Shown here: positions 16,183 through 23,773 of the stretch, one piece after another
How the letters are laid out: the number at the start of each line of letters is the position of its first letter
Position numbering within the stretch: the stretch's first letter is position 1
Assembly: GCA_964531095.1 (NCBI GenBank)
Contig: CAZHED010000005.1
Span: 1 to 64,000 of the forward strand
Length of the DNA: 64,000 nt
Direction: 5' to 3'
From: Palsa-1150 sp964531095
GTDB lineage: Bacteria > Myxococcota_A > Polyangia > Polyangiales > Polyangiaceae
The notes under the pieces: generated by a model
Seen by the model: only the letters and a program-made list of their open reading frames with translations
Told to the model about the DNA's origin: nothing
The model's database searches: none
Translations under genes and position numbers: made by a program

Positions 16183-18792
16183 CTACCAGGCGATGGTAAC
16201 GCTGCGCACCCGGCGGCGCCCGGCGCTACCTCCCGTGTCATCGTAGAAAAGCGACCCGCCCGCGAGCGCGAGCGCGACGTCGAAAGGGGCGGACGCGTCG
16301 AGATCCACCACCGGCCATGCAGGCCCCGCCGAGCCGTCGCTCGACACTTCGAGGGCGTCGAGCGTTACCCAGTCGTGACTCGCGCGGGCGACAATCGCTT
16401 GCGCTCCCCGCGGTGACGGCGCAAGAACGATGCTGGTCGGTTGCCCCTCGCCCCCCAACGCGAGAGGCCGGGGCGAGCCGACCACGCGACCGCCGGGCGC
16501 AAGCTGCGCGACCATCGCAGCCCCGGGCGCGTCGAGACCGGGCGGTGCGTCTTCGATCCAGGCGAGCAGCGCCCCGTCGCGGCTGACGACCACTTCGGGG
16601 GATCGCGAGTGCGCCGCCGTTGCCAGTACGCGCACCTCGTCTCCCGTGCGCTTCGCGTCGCGGGCGCGCAAAAGCGTGACGTACACGTCGCCAACGCCTT
16701 CGCGGGGACTTTCGCGAGGGTCGCTCCAGGCGAGCCACGCGAGATCCCCCCCCACCGCGAGCGTTACGTCCGCCGCGTCGCCCGGTGCTCGGGTTATTCG
16801 CTGATCGGGAGCGACACGGTTCAGGTTGCGATCGACCTTGGCCGCGTACACTTCGCCGTTGCCGTCCCGCCAATCGACCCACGCGACCAGCCAGCCATCC
16901 CCGGCCCACGCGATCGCGACGCTGCTCGCGTCCCCCTTGGCTGCCGTGATCGGCACTTCTTTGACTCGGTGGCCGTGCCCGTCGAGGCGGGCGACGTGGA
17001 CTTCCGCACCCGTGTCGTGACGCGCAACCCAAGCGGCCGCGGCGCCGCCCTCGCCCTGCGGTGCCGGCGCGATGGCCACCCGGCCGACGGCAACCGCGTG
17101 CGACGTCAGCGAGCTCGCCGTGTCGACCGCCCGGCCGTCTGCGTCGAACGCACGGACGCCGATCGTCTCACCGCGCTCGCGCCCTCGGTCGGAGTCAGTG
17201 TTCTCCGCGCTGGCCATCGTCGCGACGAGCGTTGCGTCGCCAACGCGCGCCGCGGCCACGTCGAGGTACGGCTTCCCCGACTCGATGGTGACGATGCCCG
17301 TCGCCCGGGCGAGGAGGCCGGCGGTCGGGACCGCCGCGGCCGGCGCTTCGAAGGGTGACGTGCGAGGGGGGAGATCGACGGCGAACACGGGCGTGGGCGC
17401 CTCGGCGGCGGAAGCCATCGCCACGCATCGGTCTCGCCCACACACCAGGCCCCATGCGAGCGCGGCCGCAGACCGCGTCTTGCCGACCACGATTGGCTCG
17501 GCCTGGACGGGGGTCAGGCGCGCGTCGTAACGGAGGAACATCGGGAGGGCGGAGCAGTCGGGGGAGCTCGCTGCTCTCGGGCGAGCTGCCTGGCACTTGG
17601 GCACGGGGGTCGTGAGGAGGGCGAAGCCATCGTCGGTGGGGACGAGCTCCGTAGGTGCTCGTGCCTCGACCTCGAACGAGGTCACGGGCTGCGCGGCCAG
17701 CCCGGGCGCGTCGGAGACCCTTGCGAGATGGAGAAGGCTCCAAGGACGAGTGCGCCCATGCGGAGACTCCCATGCCAGGGCGATGCTCGAGACGCCCGCG
17801 GCCACCGTGACGAGCGAGGATCCACCCACCGCGTTCATGGCGCGGGTCGGACCTTGTACACGTCCCGTGGGGTCGATCGTCGCGAGGGTCACCTGGGGAT
17901 CTTCTCCCGTGCGATCGGTCCAGGCGAGCAACCACCCGTCGTGAAACGCGACCGCTTCGATGTCGCCACTCACGGTGGGCCCCTTGCCCACCGGAACCGG
18001 AGCGCTCCGCGCGTTGCCCTCGGCGTCCAAACGCAACCACGAGAGCAGGCCGGACGAGGAGTCCTTGTCGCGCGTGACGAGCGCCAGCGCGGCGCCGCTG
18101 CCCGCGCGAACGGAGGCCCACCGTTCGACGCCGCGCGCTACGCGGACGGGCACCCCGCGCGGCGTACCGTCCGAATCAATTGGAGCGGCGAGGAGGTTCG
18201 CGTCGCCCGCGGCAGTGTCCTCCGCCCAAAAGCAAAGAGCCCCGCGCTCGGTCGGTAGGAGGTCGGTCCACGTCAAATGGTCGCTGGTGCGCTCGAGCTC
18301 GATGGGGCCGCGCCGCACGGTTCCATCCGAGGAGAGTTGCAGCATCGTCAGAGACTCGCCTCGATCGAGGATAGCGCTCCACACGAGCAGCCATCCGTCA
18401 TGACCACTCGGGGCCGGTCGGACGAGCAGCGAAGTGGCCTCTCGAGGCACCGCGGCAACGATGCGCGGCTCGCCGAGCGGCGAGCCGTCGACACCGAACG
18501 GCACCACGATCAGATCGGCTTGCCCGCCGCCTTCCGCGGGCACGATCCAGGCGGCCATGCCGCCCTCGTTGGTGCGAGCGGCAAACGGTCCAATCGACTT
18601 GCGGGCGATTGTCCCGAGAAGGTGCGACCGCGCTGGGTTTCGCTCCCCGCCGGTCTTCGCGTCGGCCACCCCAGACGGAGCTGCTGCCGATATTTTAGGG
18701 AGTGGAAGCCCCCTAGGCGGTGCGCTAGCCACCCTGGTGCAAGCGACTGCCGCGGCCAGGGCGGAAGCCGCCCAGCAGGCGCCTACCCGCAT
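16183..18792 (-). CDS. Large secreted lipoprotein, beta-propeller-like
   Basis: 869 residues with a lipoprotein signal (SALAAAVACTRVAS, Cys18) followed by an Ala/Pro linker. The body is made of repeated blades with the pattern DGWLLVW, DGWLLAWTDR and DGWLVAWVDWRDGNGEVYAA, where a Gly-Trp-Leu strand is followed by a charged turn. Such repeats are typical of beta-propeller surface proteins in myxobacteria. Nothing catalytic is visible, so binding or structural work at the outer membrane is the best inference. It is transcribed toward the 125-residue gene with a 111-bp gap. The start at 18792 gives the signal peptide directly. Confidence 0.75.
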   Translation of the reverse strand: MRVGACWAASALAAAVACTRVASAPPRGLPLPKISAAAPSGVADAKTGGERNPARSHLLGTIARKSIGPFAARTNEGGMAAWIVPAEGGGQADLIVVPFGVDGSPLGEPRIVAAVPREATSLLVRPAPSGHDGWLLVWSAILDRGESLTMLQLSSDGTVRRGPIELERTSDHLTWTDLLPTERGALCFWAEDTAAGDANLLAAPIDSDGTPRGVPVRVARGVERWASVRAGSGAALALVTRDKDSSSGLLSWLRLDAEGNARSAPVPVGKGPTVSGDIEAVAFHDGWLLAWTDRTGEDPQVTLATIDPTGRVQGPTRAMNAVGGSSLVTVAAGVSSIALAWESPHGRTRPWSLLHLARVSDAPGLAAQPVTSFEVEARAPTELVPTDDGFALLTTPVPKCQAARPRAASSPDCSALPMFLRYDARLTPVQAEPIVVGKTRSAAALAWGLVCGRDRCVAMASAAEAPTPVFAVDLPPRTSPFEAPAAAVPTAGLLARATGIVTIESGKPYLDVAAARVGDATLVATMASAENTDSDRGRERGETIGVRAFDADGRAVDTASSLTSHAVAVGRVAIAPAPQGEGGAAAAWVARHDTGAEVHVARLDGHGHRVKEVPITAAKGDASSVAIAWAGDGWLVAWVDWRDGNGEVYAAKVDRNLNRVAPDQRITRAPGDAADVTLAVGGDLAWLAWSDPRESPREGVGDVYVTLLRARDAKRTGDEVRVLATAAHSRSPEVVVSRDGALLAWIEDAPPGLDAPGAAMVAQLAPGGRVVGSPRPLALGGEGQPTSIVLAPSPRGAQAIVARASHDWVTLDALEVSSDGSAGPAWPVVDLDASAPFDVALALAGGSLFYDDTGGSAGRRRVRSVTIAW

Positions 18793-18876
18793 GGGTGCGC
18801 CCCTCGGCGGCTCGGGCGTGAGCCTTTCACGTGAGCAGCAACAGTCGCCGGGCTTCGAGCCATCCCGTCTCGAGCG

Positions 18877-19731
18877 TCACGAGCGAAGAAGACGCGCGAC
18901 GTGACGCTTCTCCCACTCGATCGCTCGCACGTAGTGGTGGAATTCCGGCTCCCGCTCCTTGAACTCAGGCGGGTGCAAGTTGACGCGGCCGAGCCCGCGG
19001 CTTCCCGGGATCACTTGGTGAAGCATCTCGTGGTAGACGATGTAAGCGACGAAGTACCGAGGCACCCATGTGCGGTCGAGCGAAGGGTGCACGCGAATGA
19101 GTCGGTCGACTGCGCTGTAGCTACCGAGCTTGATCGTCTTGCGCGTGGGGGCCCTGTTCGTAGGGCGCTTACCCCACGTGATGAGCGCGTTGACTCCGCC
19201 GTTGAAGTACCGCTGGTTCAGGTCGTCGAGCAACGAAAGCAGATCGTGGTGCTTTCCCTTTGTGACGAGCGGTGCGTTGCGCTTCCGACGCGCGAGGCGG
19301 AAGCCGTTGGAGTCGATGTAGTCCCCGAGGATGGCGCTCGCGTCACGGTCGCCGCGCGTCACGTAGCGCACGAGGGAATCCACGACGGAGGCCGGCGCAT
19401 CCAGGAACATGTGATGGACCCTGGCGTGCAAAACGCCACGTTGGACGCGGTGCGTGATAATCGAGTGACGATTGTCGGTGATGGAAAGGATGACCGGTCC
19501 CGGGAAGGCGCCCCGGAGCTTGCGCTCGAGGGCCTGCCTGGCCCCCTCGTGCACGAAGAGTCGGGGTGCGGCGGAGGGAAAAACGAGCCGGAGCTGAGCC
19601 CCCACCCGTTCAGGGATACGGATGGCCGCAGCAACCTGATGACGAGGCGCCGTGACCGCCCGGCCACGCGACATCCGTGGGGCGCCCGCCCGGCTCGCAT
19701 AGAGAAGGGGCACGACGCTCCGACTGCCCAT
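18877..19731 (-). CDS. SprT-like zinc metalloprotease family protein
   Basis: 284 residues. The C-terminal half holds the SprT-like core: a zinc HExxH as YHEMLHQ, followed about 20 residues later by NLHPPEFKEREPEF, whose His and Glu would complete the site. The middle has DLNQRYFNGGVNALITWG, the usual lead-in to this fold. Family members are linked to DNA-protein crosslink repair or are uncharacterised; which applies here cannot be told. The N-terminal region (RIPERVGAQLRLVF onwards) is not recognised. The start at 19731 is favoured by GGAGG seven bases upstream; the later ATG at 19674 has no ribosome site. An inverted repeat lies just upstream. Confidence 0.75.
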   Translation of the reverse strand: MGSRSVVPLLYASRAGAPRMSRGRAVTAPRHQVAAAIRIPERVGAQLRLVFPSAAPRLFVHEGARQALERKLRGAFPGPVILSITDNRHSIITHRVQRGVLHARVHHMFLDAPASVVDSLVRYVTRGDRDASAILGDYIDSNGFRLARRKRNAPLVTKGKHHDLLSLLDDLNQRYFNGGVNALITWGKRPTNRAPTRKTIKLGSYSAVDRLIRVHPSLDRTWVPRYFVAYIVYHEMLHQVIPGSRGLGRVNLHPPEFKEREPEFHHYVRAIEWEKRHVARLLRS

Positions 19732-19767
19732 CCATGGCCTCCAACCGAGCGGGTTAGAGGACCGGGG

Positions 19768-19797
19768 TTGACGTGTCAAGGAACAGTCATTTATTCT
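19768..19797 (+). promoter_or_regulatory. Inverted repeat and promoter-like hexamers
   Basis: TTGAC-GT-GTCAA (19768-19779) is an inverted repeat 36 bp upstream of the SprT-like gene and could be an operator for it. Read on the plus strand, TTGACG and TATTCT are separated by 18 bp, like a housekeeping promoter, and point into 19780-19969 where no assured gene lies. A 28-codon frame (19807-19893) starts about ten bases after TATTCT. It could equally be chance. Confidence 0.3.
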
Positions 19798-19969
19798 GTT
19801 ATTCCAATGGCTTGGGCAAGAGGGGCAGCGCCCCCAAAGCGGGCGCTTGCGTGCCCATTCGGCGCCCGAACCGACGCTGCCGAAAACGCTTGACGCGGGC
19901 GGCACCGTCCTACCGGTTTGGGCGGGCGATCGGTCGCGGTCCGGCCGAAGGGCAACCCGTCCTACCGAC

Positions 19970-20464
19970 CTACCGAGCATGCTCGAGATGAAGCGTCTTC
20001 GGGTCGAGCACGAATCGAATCGTGGCTGGACCGCTGCGCGGCGCGAGTTGAAGGCCAACGACCATCGCCTTTTCGAACGGGCGTCCAAAGGACGCGCCGC
20101 ACAGCGTAGACACCACGTCCGATAGGTCGGGCTCGTGACCGACGAGCATGACGCGGCGGAGCCCCTCCGAAACCAGGCGCTCGGCCAGCTGTGCGGCCGC
20201 CCCGCCTGGGGCGAGCTCGCGGCGAGCTCGCACGATCCCATCGCGATCCGCGAGGTTCGTGACGAGCGCGACGACCTCGGCGGTTTGGACTGCGCGCACG
20301 AGCGAGCTCGTTATCACATGGGTCGGCTGCTCCCCCGCTTCCAGCAGCGTCCCCGCGACCTTCCGCACGCGCTGGCGCCCGATAGCCGTCAGTGCCCGGT
20401 CCCCATCCATCCCGCTGTCCGCTTCCTCCTCAGCCGGGCCATGTCGCATGAGGTAGAGCTTCAT
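19970..20464 (-). CDS. sixA: SixA-type phosphohistidine phosphatase
   Basis: 164 residues, the normal SixA length. It is a histidine-phosphatase fold protein with the catalytic RHG in MKLYLMRHGPAEEE at the very N-terminus, a typical DRALTAIGRQRVRKVA segment, and the second catalytic His in MLVGHEPDLSDVV. SixA enzymes dephosphorylate histidine on phosphotransfer proteins, including the nitrogen PTS in E. coli. It lies 48 bp downstream of recA on the same strand, so read-through from recA is possible. Confidence 0.88.
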   Translation of the reverse strand: MKLYLMRHGPAEEEADSGMDGDRALTAIGRQRVRKVAGTLLEAGEQPTHVITSSLVRAVQTAEVVALVTNLADRDGIVRARRELAPGGAAAQLAERLVSEGLRRVMLVGHEPDLSDVVSTLCGASFGRPFEKAMVVGLQLAPRSGPATIRFVLDPKTLHLEHAR

Positions 20465-20512
20465 GGGGGGGTGCCGACCGACGATTCGGGGGCGTCGCTT
20501 TCTCGCTCCCTG

Positions 20513-21631
20513 CTAGTTCGCAGGTTTGACTTGGGCTGGCTTCTTTTTTTCTTCGCTGGACGGCGGCGCGCCGTTCGATTGCGGGATGGTGGCCCCCCCG
20601 GTCATGGTGCGTTTGATCCCGGACTTGGCCAGGACGAGCGCCTCGACTTTATCCATGATCTCCGGGTGCTGCTCGAGGTAGGCCTTCGCGTTTTCACGTC
20701 CCTGCCCGATGCGTTCGCCGCCGAACGAAAACCATGCGCCGCTTTTTTCGATGATGCCGGCTTCGGAAGCGAGGTCGACGATATCGCCTGAGCGCGAGAT
20801 TCCCTGGCCGTACAGAATGTCGAACTCCACCTCACGAAACGGCGGAGCAAGCTTGTTTTTTACGACTTTCACGCGTGTTCGATTGCCGACGACCGCGGGG
20901 TCTTTCGCTCCCGCAACGGCTCCCTCTTTGATGGCACCGATGCGGCGGATGTCGAGGCGAACGCTCGCGTAGAACTTGAGCGCGTTGCCGCCCGTCGTGG
21001 TCTCGGGGCTTCCGAACATCACCCCGATCTTCATGCGCATCTGATTGATGAAGACGAGCAAGCAATTGCTGCGCGAGACCGTTGCGGTGAGCTTTCGCAG
21101 CGCTTGGCTCATCAGCCTTGCTTGCAAGCCAACATGGCTGTCCCCCATGTCCCCCTCGATTTCGGCCTTCGGCACGAGCGCGGCGACCGAGTCGATCACC
21201 ACGAGCTCGACCGCACCGGAGCGCACGAGCATATCGGCGATTTCGAGCGCCTGCTCCCCGTAGTCGGGCTGTGAGACCAACAGCTCGTCGGTCTTCACAC
21301 CGAGCTTGCGAGCGTACGTCGGGTCGAGCGCGTGCTCGGCGTCGATGAACGCCGCGACGCCACCGGCCTTCTGAACCTGTGCGATCGCGTGCAGCGAGAG
21401 CGTCGTCTTGCCGCTCGACTCAGGGCCGTAAATCTCGATGATGCGGCCCCGTGGGTAACCGCCGATGCCGAGCGCGATGTCGAGCCCGATGCTCCCCGTC
21501 GAGACGACCTGCACGCCTTCGCCGATGTTCGCCCCTTCCTTGAGGCGCATGATCGAGCCTTTGCCGTACTCCTTCTCGATCGTCGCGACAGCGAGCTCGA
21601 TAGCCTTGGTCCTGTTTTTGGCGTCGTCCAT
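20513..21631 (-). CDS. recA: RecA recombinase
   Basis: 372 residues. ATP-driven strand exchange protein and co-protease for LexA. Walker A is GPESSGKTT (69-77), Walker B lies in LVVIDSVAAL, and the L2 loop reads GSPETTTGGNALKFYASVRLD. The C-terminal tail is longer and more basic than in E. coli, ending EEKKKPAQVKPAN. The ATG at 21631 is preceded by GGGAAGGAC and by a strong promoter with a LexA-type box (see separate entry). The distance from the -10 element to the ATG is only nine bases, implying a leaderless or nearly leaderless message. Confidence 0.98.
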   Translation of the reverse strand: MDDAKNRTKAIELAVATIEKEYGKGSIMRLKEGANIGEGVQVVSTGSIGLDIALGIGGYPRGRIIEIYGPESSGKTTLSLHAIAQVQKAGGVAAFIDAEHALDPTYARKLGVKTDELLVSQPDYGEQALEIADMLVRSGAVELVVIDSVAALVPKAEIEGDMGDSHVGLQARLMSQALRKLTATVSRSNCLLVFINQMRMKIGVMFGSPETTTGGNALKFYASVRLDIRRIGAIKEGAVAGAKDPAVVGNRTRVKVVKNKLAPPFREVEFDILYGQGISRSGDIVDLASEAGIIEKSGAWFSFGGERIGQGRENAKAYLEQHPEIMDKVEALVLAKSGIKRTMTGGATIPQSNGAPPSSEEKKKPAQVKPAN

Positions 21632-21640
21632 GTCCTTCCC

Positions 21641-21669
21641 TATATACTGCGTGCTTGTTCAGGGTTCAA
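21641..21669 (-). promoter_or_regulatory. recA promoter with LexA-type box in the spacer
   Basis: Reading toward recA, TTGAAC (plus 21669-21664) and TATATA (21646-21641) are separated by exactly 17 bp. The 17-bp spacer on the plus strand is CTGCGTGCTTGTTCAGG. From memory, the M. xanthus LexA motif is CTRHAMRYBYGTTCAGS; 15 of 17 positions agree, including all of GTTCAG. A repressor bound here would block RNA polymerase between the two hexamers, as expected for SOS control. Confidence 0.75.
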
Positions 21670-21811
21670 GGGCCGTCTCGCCTGGCTCGAACGAGTCGGC
21701 CGCTCTCCCCGAACGCTTGACGCTCCGAACGATGTGCCGACGCGCGCCTGCGCTCGACCGCGCCCCCGGCTCGGCGCGCGACGGCAGAATGCGCTACACT
21801 TTGCGTAGCCA

Positions 21812-22174
21812 ATGTCCGCGGACGGGCCGCAGCGCAAAGAAAGCGACGCTTTCGACGTCGTGCTCATGCACAGCCCCACCAACGACGGCGAAGGCGCGCG
21901 CGTTCTTCGCGCGCGTCCCGGGCGAATCGAGGCCGGGGAAGTCCGACCCATGCGCGAGGGGCGTCCGCTCGTAGCCGGGGCGGAGGTCGTGCGCCTCGAG
22001 CGCCGAACGGACGCGCCGGCGCTCTTCAACGTCCACGTCGAGTGCGCGATCCCCGCCGCGGCCGGTTCGCAGCCGACGAGCACCCCGCACGGGGGGCCGC
22101 CGCAGGTCTCCACGCCGGAGTATCGCGAGAACTGGGAGCACACCTTCGGCGTGCGCCGGGCCCTTCTCAACTAG
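21812..22174 (+). CDS. Conserved-looking hypothetical protein, 120 residues
   Basis: A soluble protein with no signal or membrane span. It opens with a charged stretch, then a compact region DVVLMHSPTNDGEGARVLRA followed by RIEAGEVRPMREGRPLVAGAEVV, and ends in a Pro/Ser linker and PEYRENWEHTFG. The mixture of strand-like hydrophobic segments and charged turns looks like a real small fold rather than a shadow frame, and its third positions are G/C-rich. It lies alone between recA (divergent) and a convergent phosphoesterase gene. No function can be assigned. Confidence 0.6.
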   Translation: MSADGPQRKESDAFDVVLMHSPTNDGEGARVLRARPGRIEAGEVRPMREGRPLVAGAEVVRLERRTDAPALFNVHVECAIPAAAGSQPTSTPHGGPPQVSTPEYRENWEHTFGVRRALLN

Positions 22175-22191
22175 CTTGGGCGAAGCTTGGG

Positions 22192-22929
22192 CTAGACCCC
22201 GATAAAGAGCCGATGGGCGAAGTTTCGCTCGAGCCTCGCGCGGAGCACCTTGTCGGCAGCGAGCTCGATGTCGTACTCGACGCGCTTGAACTCGAAGCGC
22301 TTCTTCGCGGTGTCGTACACCGTGAAGCTCGCGCGGTTGTCGAAGTCGCGCGGCTGGCCGACCGAGCCCACGCTGACGATGTACTTCTTTCCTTCTTCGA
22401 GGTCGAAATCGGTGGGCGGGAGCTCCTCGACGCTGCCTCGGCCGAGAGCGAACACCTTGCAGAGATGCGAATGACCGATGAGCGTAATGTGGCCAATCTT
22501 GTCCCAGATGGCCAGACATTCCCGGGCTTGTTCGGGGGCGAAGATGTACTCGAACTCTTCGAGCCGCACGGGCGATCCATGGCACAGAAGGACGTCGCAG
22601 TCGTCCAGCTTCTCCTGGTACGGCAGTGCCTTGAGCCAGGCCATGTTCGCTTCCGAGAGCACCGACGCATGCGCGTCGAGCGCGTGGCGAGCCGCCTCGT
22701 AATAGTAGGAGTAATCCATTCGGCTGCTGACCGCTGCGTCATGGTTGCCGAGAATGGTCTTCTTCGCCGTTCCTCGAACGAGGTCAGCGCATTCGTTCGG
22801 CGAACCGCCGTAGCCGACCGTATCGCCGAGGCAGTAGTAGACGTCGATCGCCTCGGACCGATACGCCTCGAGCACGGCCGAGAGCGCCTCGAGGTTCGCG
22901 TGAATGTCGCTAAAGATGCCCAAGCGCAT
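22192..22929 (-). CDS. Calcineurin-like metallophosphoesterase (YfcE/diadenosine-tetraphosphatase type)
   Basis: 245 residues with the full two-metal signature: GIFSDIHANLEAL at the N-terminus, CLGDTVGYGGSPNE, TILGNHDAAV, VLLCHGSP and TLIGHSHLCKVF. This belongs to the short cytoplasmic phosphodiesterases related to YfcE and ApaH-like enzymes; the substrate cannot be deduced. The start at 22929 puts the metal motif at residue 7, as usual. The longer frame upstream has no similarity and would overlap the divergent gene at 22995. Confidence 0.88.
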   Translation of the reverse strand: MRLGIFSDIHANLEALSAVLEAYRSEAIDVYYCLGDTVGYGGSPNECADLVRGTAKKTILGNHDAAVSSRMDYSYYYEAARHALDAHASVLSEANMAWLKALPYQEKLDDCDVLLCHGSPVRLEEFEYIFAPEQARECLAIWDKIGHITLIGHSHLCKVFALGRGSVEELPPTDFDLEEGKKYIVSVGSVGQPRDFDNRASFTVYDTAKKRFEFKRVEYDIELAADKVLRARLERNFAHRLFIGV

Positions 22930-22994
22930 GAACAATCCGGGGGCATGCGGTGGCAGCCTTGCAGCGCATCCCCTCCAAGCATACGGCCAACTCC

Positions 22995-23684
22995 ATGATC
23001 CATGATCAGACAAAAGGAACCGACGACGTTTCAGGGGCGGCCCGTGCCGCAGAAGGCGGTCCGGTCGAGCCGGCAGACGACGCAGACGACCTCGAGGCGC
23101 AAGCGGAACCGGGACCCGACGTGCCGGAGGCGCTGGAGAGTGCGCCCCGCGTCGTGGATGAGTTCGCGGCGGCGTGTGTTCGCTTCGTCGCGGCGCGCTA
23201 CGGAACGATGCTGGACTTTTCTCCCGACACTCTCAGTTTGCTCGATCAATGGGTACGCGATGCGCGCGCGGAGTTGGCGGTTCGCCCCGAAGCGGTCGAG
23301 GTGGTGCAATCCGCCGCGGGGGCCTATCTCGGGGAGGTCATTCGGCGGCAGTTTGGCGCCGAGTGGTCTGCCGACGGCGAGGTCTCCGGGTGGCGCATCT
23401 ACCTGTCGACGGTGTACTGCGCATTCAACCCGATCGGCATGGTACGCGAAGCGCTGCTCCTCGAGACCGTGGAGGGGTGGCACGCACACCTCGAGCTCGA
23501 CCCCGGCGAGAAGGACGCCGTCGAGGCAAGGCTCGAGGCTCTGCCGCAGACGACGGAAGAGGAGTACTACATGCCGACCACGCGCTTCGACGTCCTCTGG
23601 ATTGTCGTCGATGCCCTCCGCGCCGGGCTGCGGTCGCGCGGGCTGGACGACGTCCGGTTTGGTCCCGAAGACTACCGGCGTTGA
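22995..23684 (+). CDS. Uncharacterised acidic protein, 229 residues
   Basis: The first 50 residues are acidic and Ala/Asp/Glu-rich, probably disordered. A mostly helical domain follows (about 55-225) with APRVVDEFAAACVRFVAARYG, a central GWRIYLSTVYCAFNPIGMV, and a C-terminal TRFDVLWIVVDALRAGLRSRG. No signal peptide. The aromatic-rich core looks conserved, but I know no family name. It precedes the UvrD/PcrA helicase gene by 90 bp on the same strand. The ATG at 22995 is preferred over an in-frame ATG at 22950 that would lie almost on the divergent phosphoesterase start. Confidence 0.65.
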   Translation: MIHDQTKGTDDVSGAARAAEGGPVEPADDADDLEAQAEPGPDVPEALESAPRVVDEFAAACVRFVAARYGTMLDFSPDTLSLLDQWVRDARAELAVRPEAVEVVQSAAGAYLGEVIRRQFGAEWSADGEVSGWRIYLSTVYCAFNPIGMVREALLLETVEGWHAHLELDPGEKDAVEARLEALPQTTEEEYYMPTTRFDVLWIVVDALRAGLRSRGLDDVRFGPEDYRR

Positions 23685-23773
23685 ACCTGCCCCCTGACCC
23701 GTCGTCCGACGGCCGCGGAGCCCGGACACTTCGCCCCGCGCTCGCGAATCATCCGGGCTACGTTGCGAGCTCG

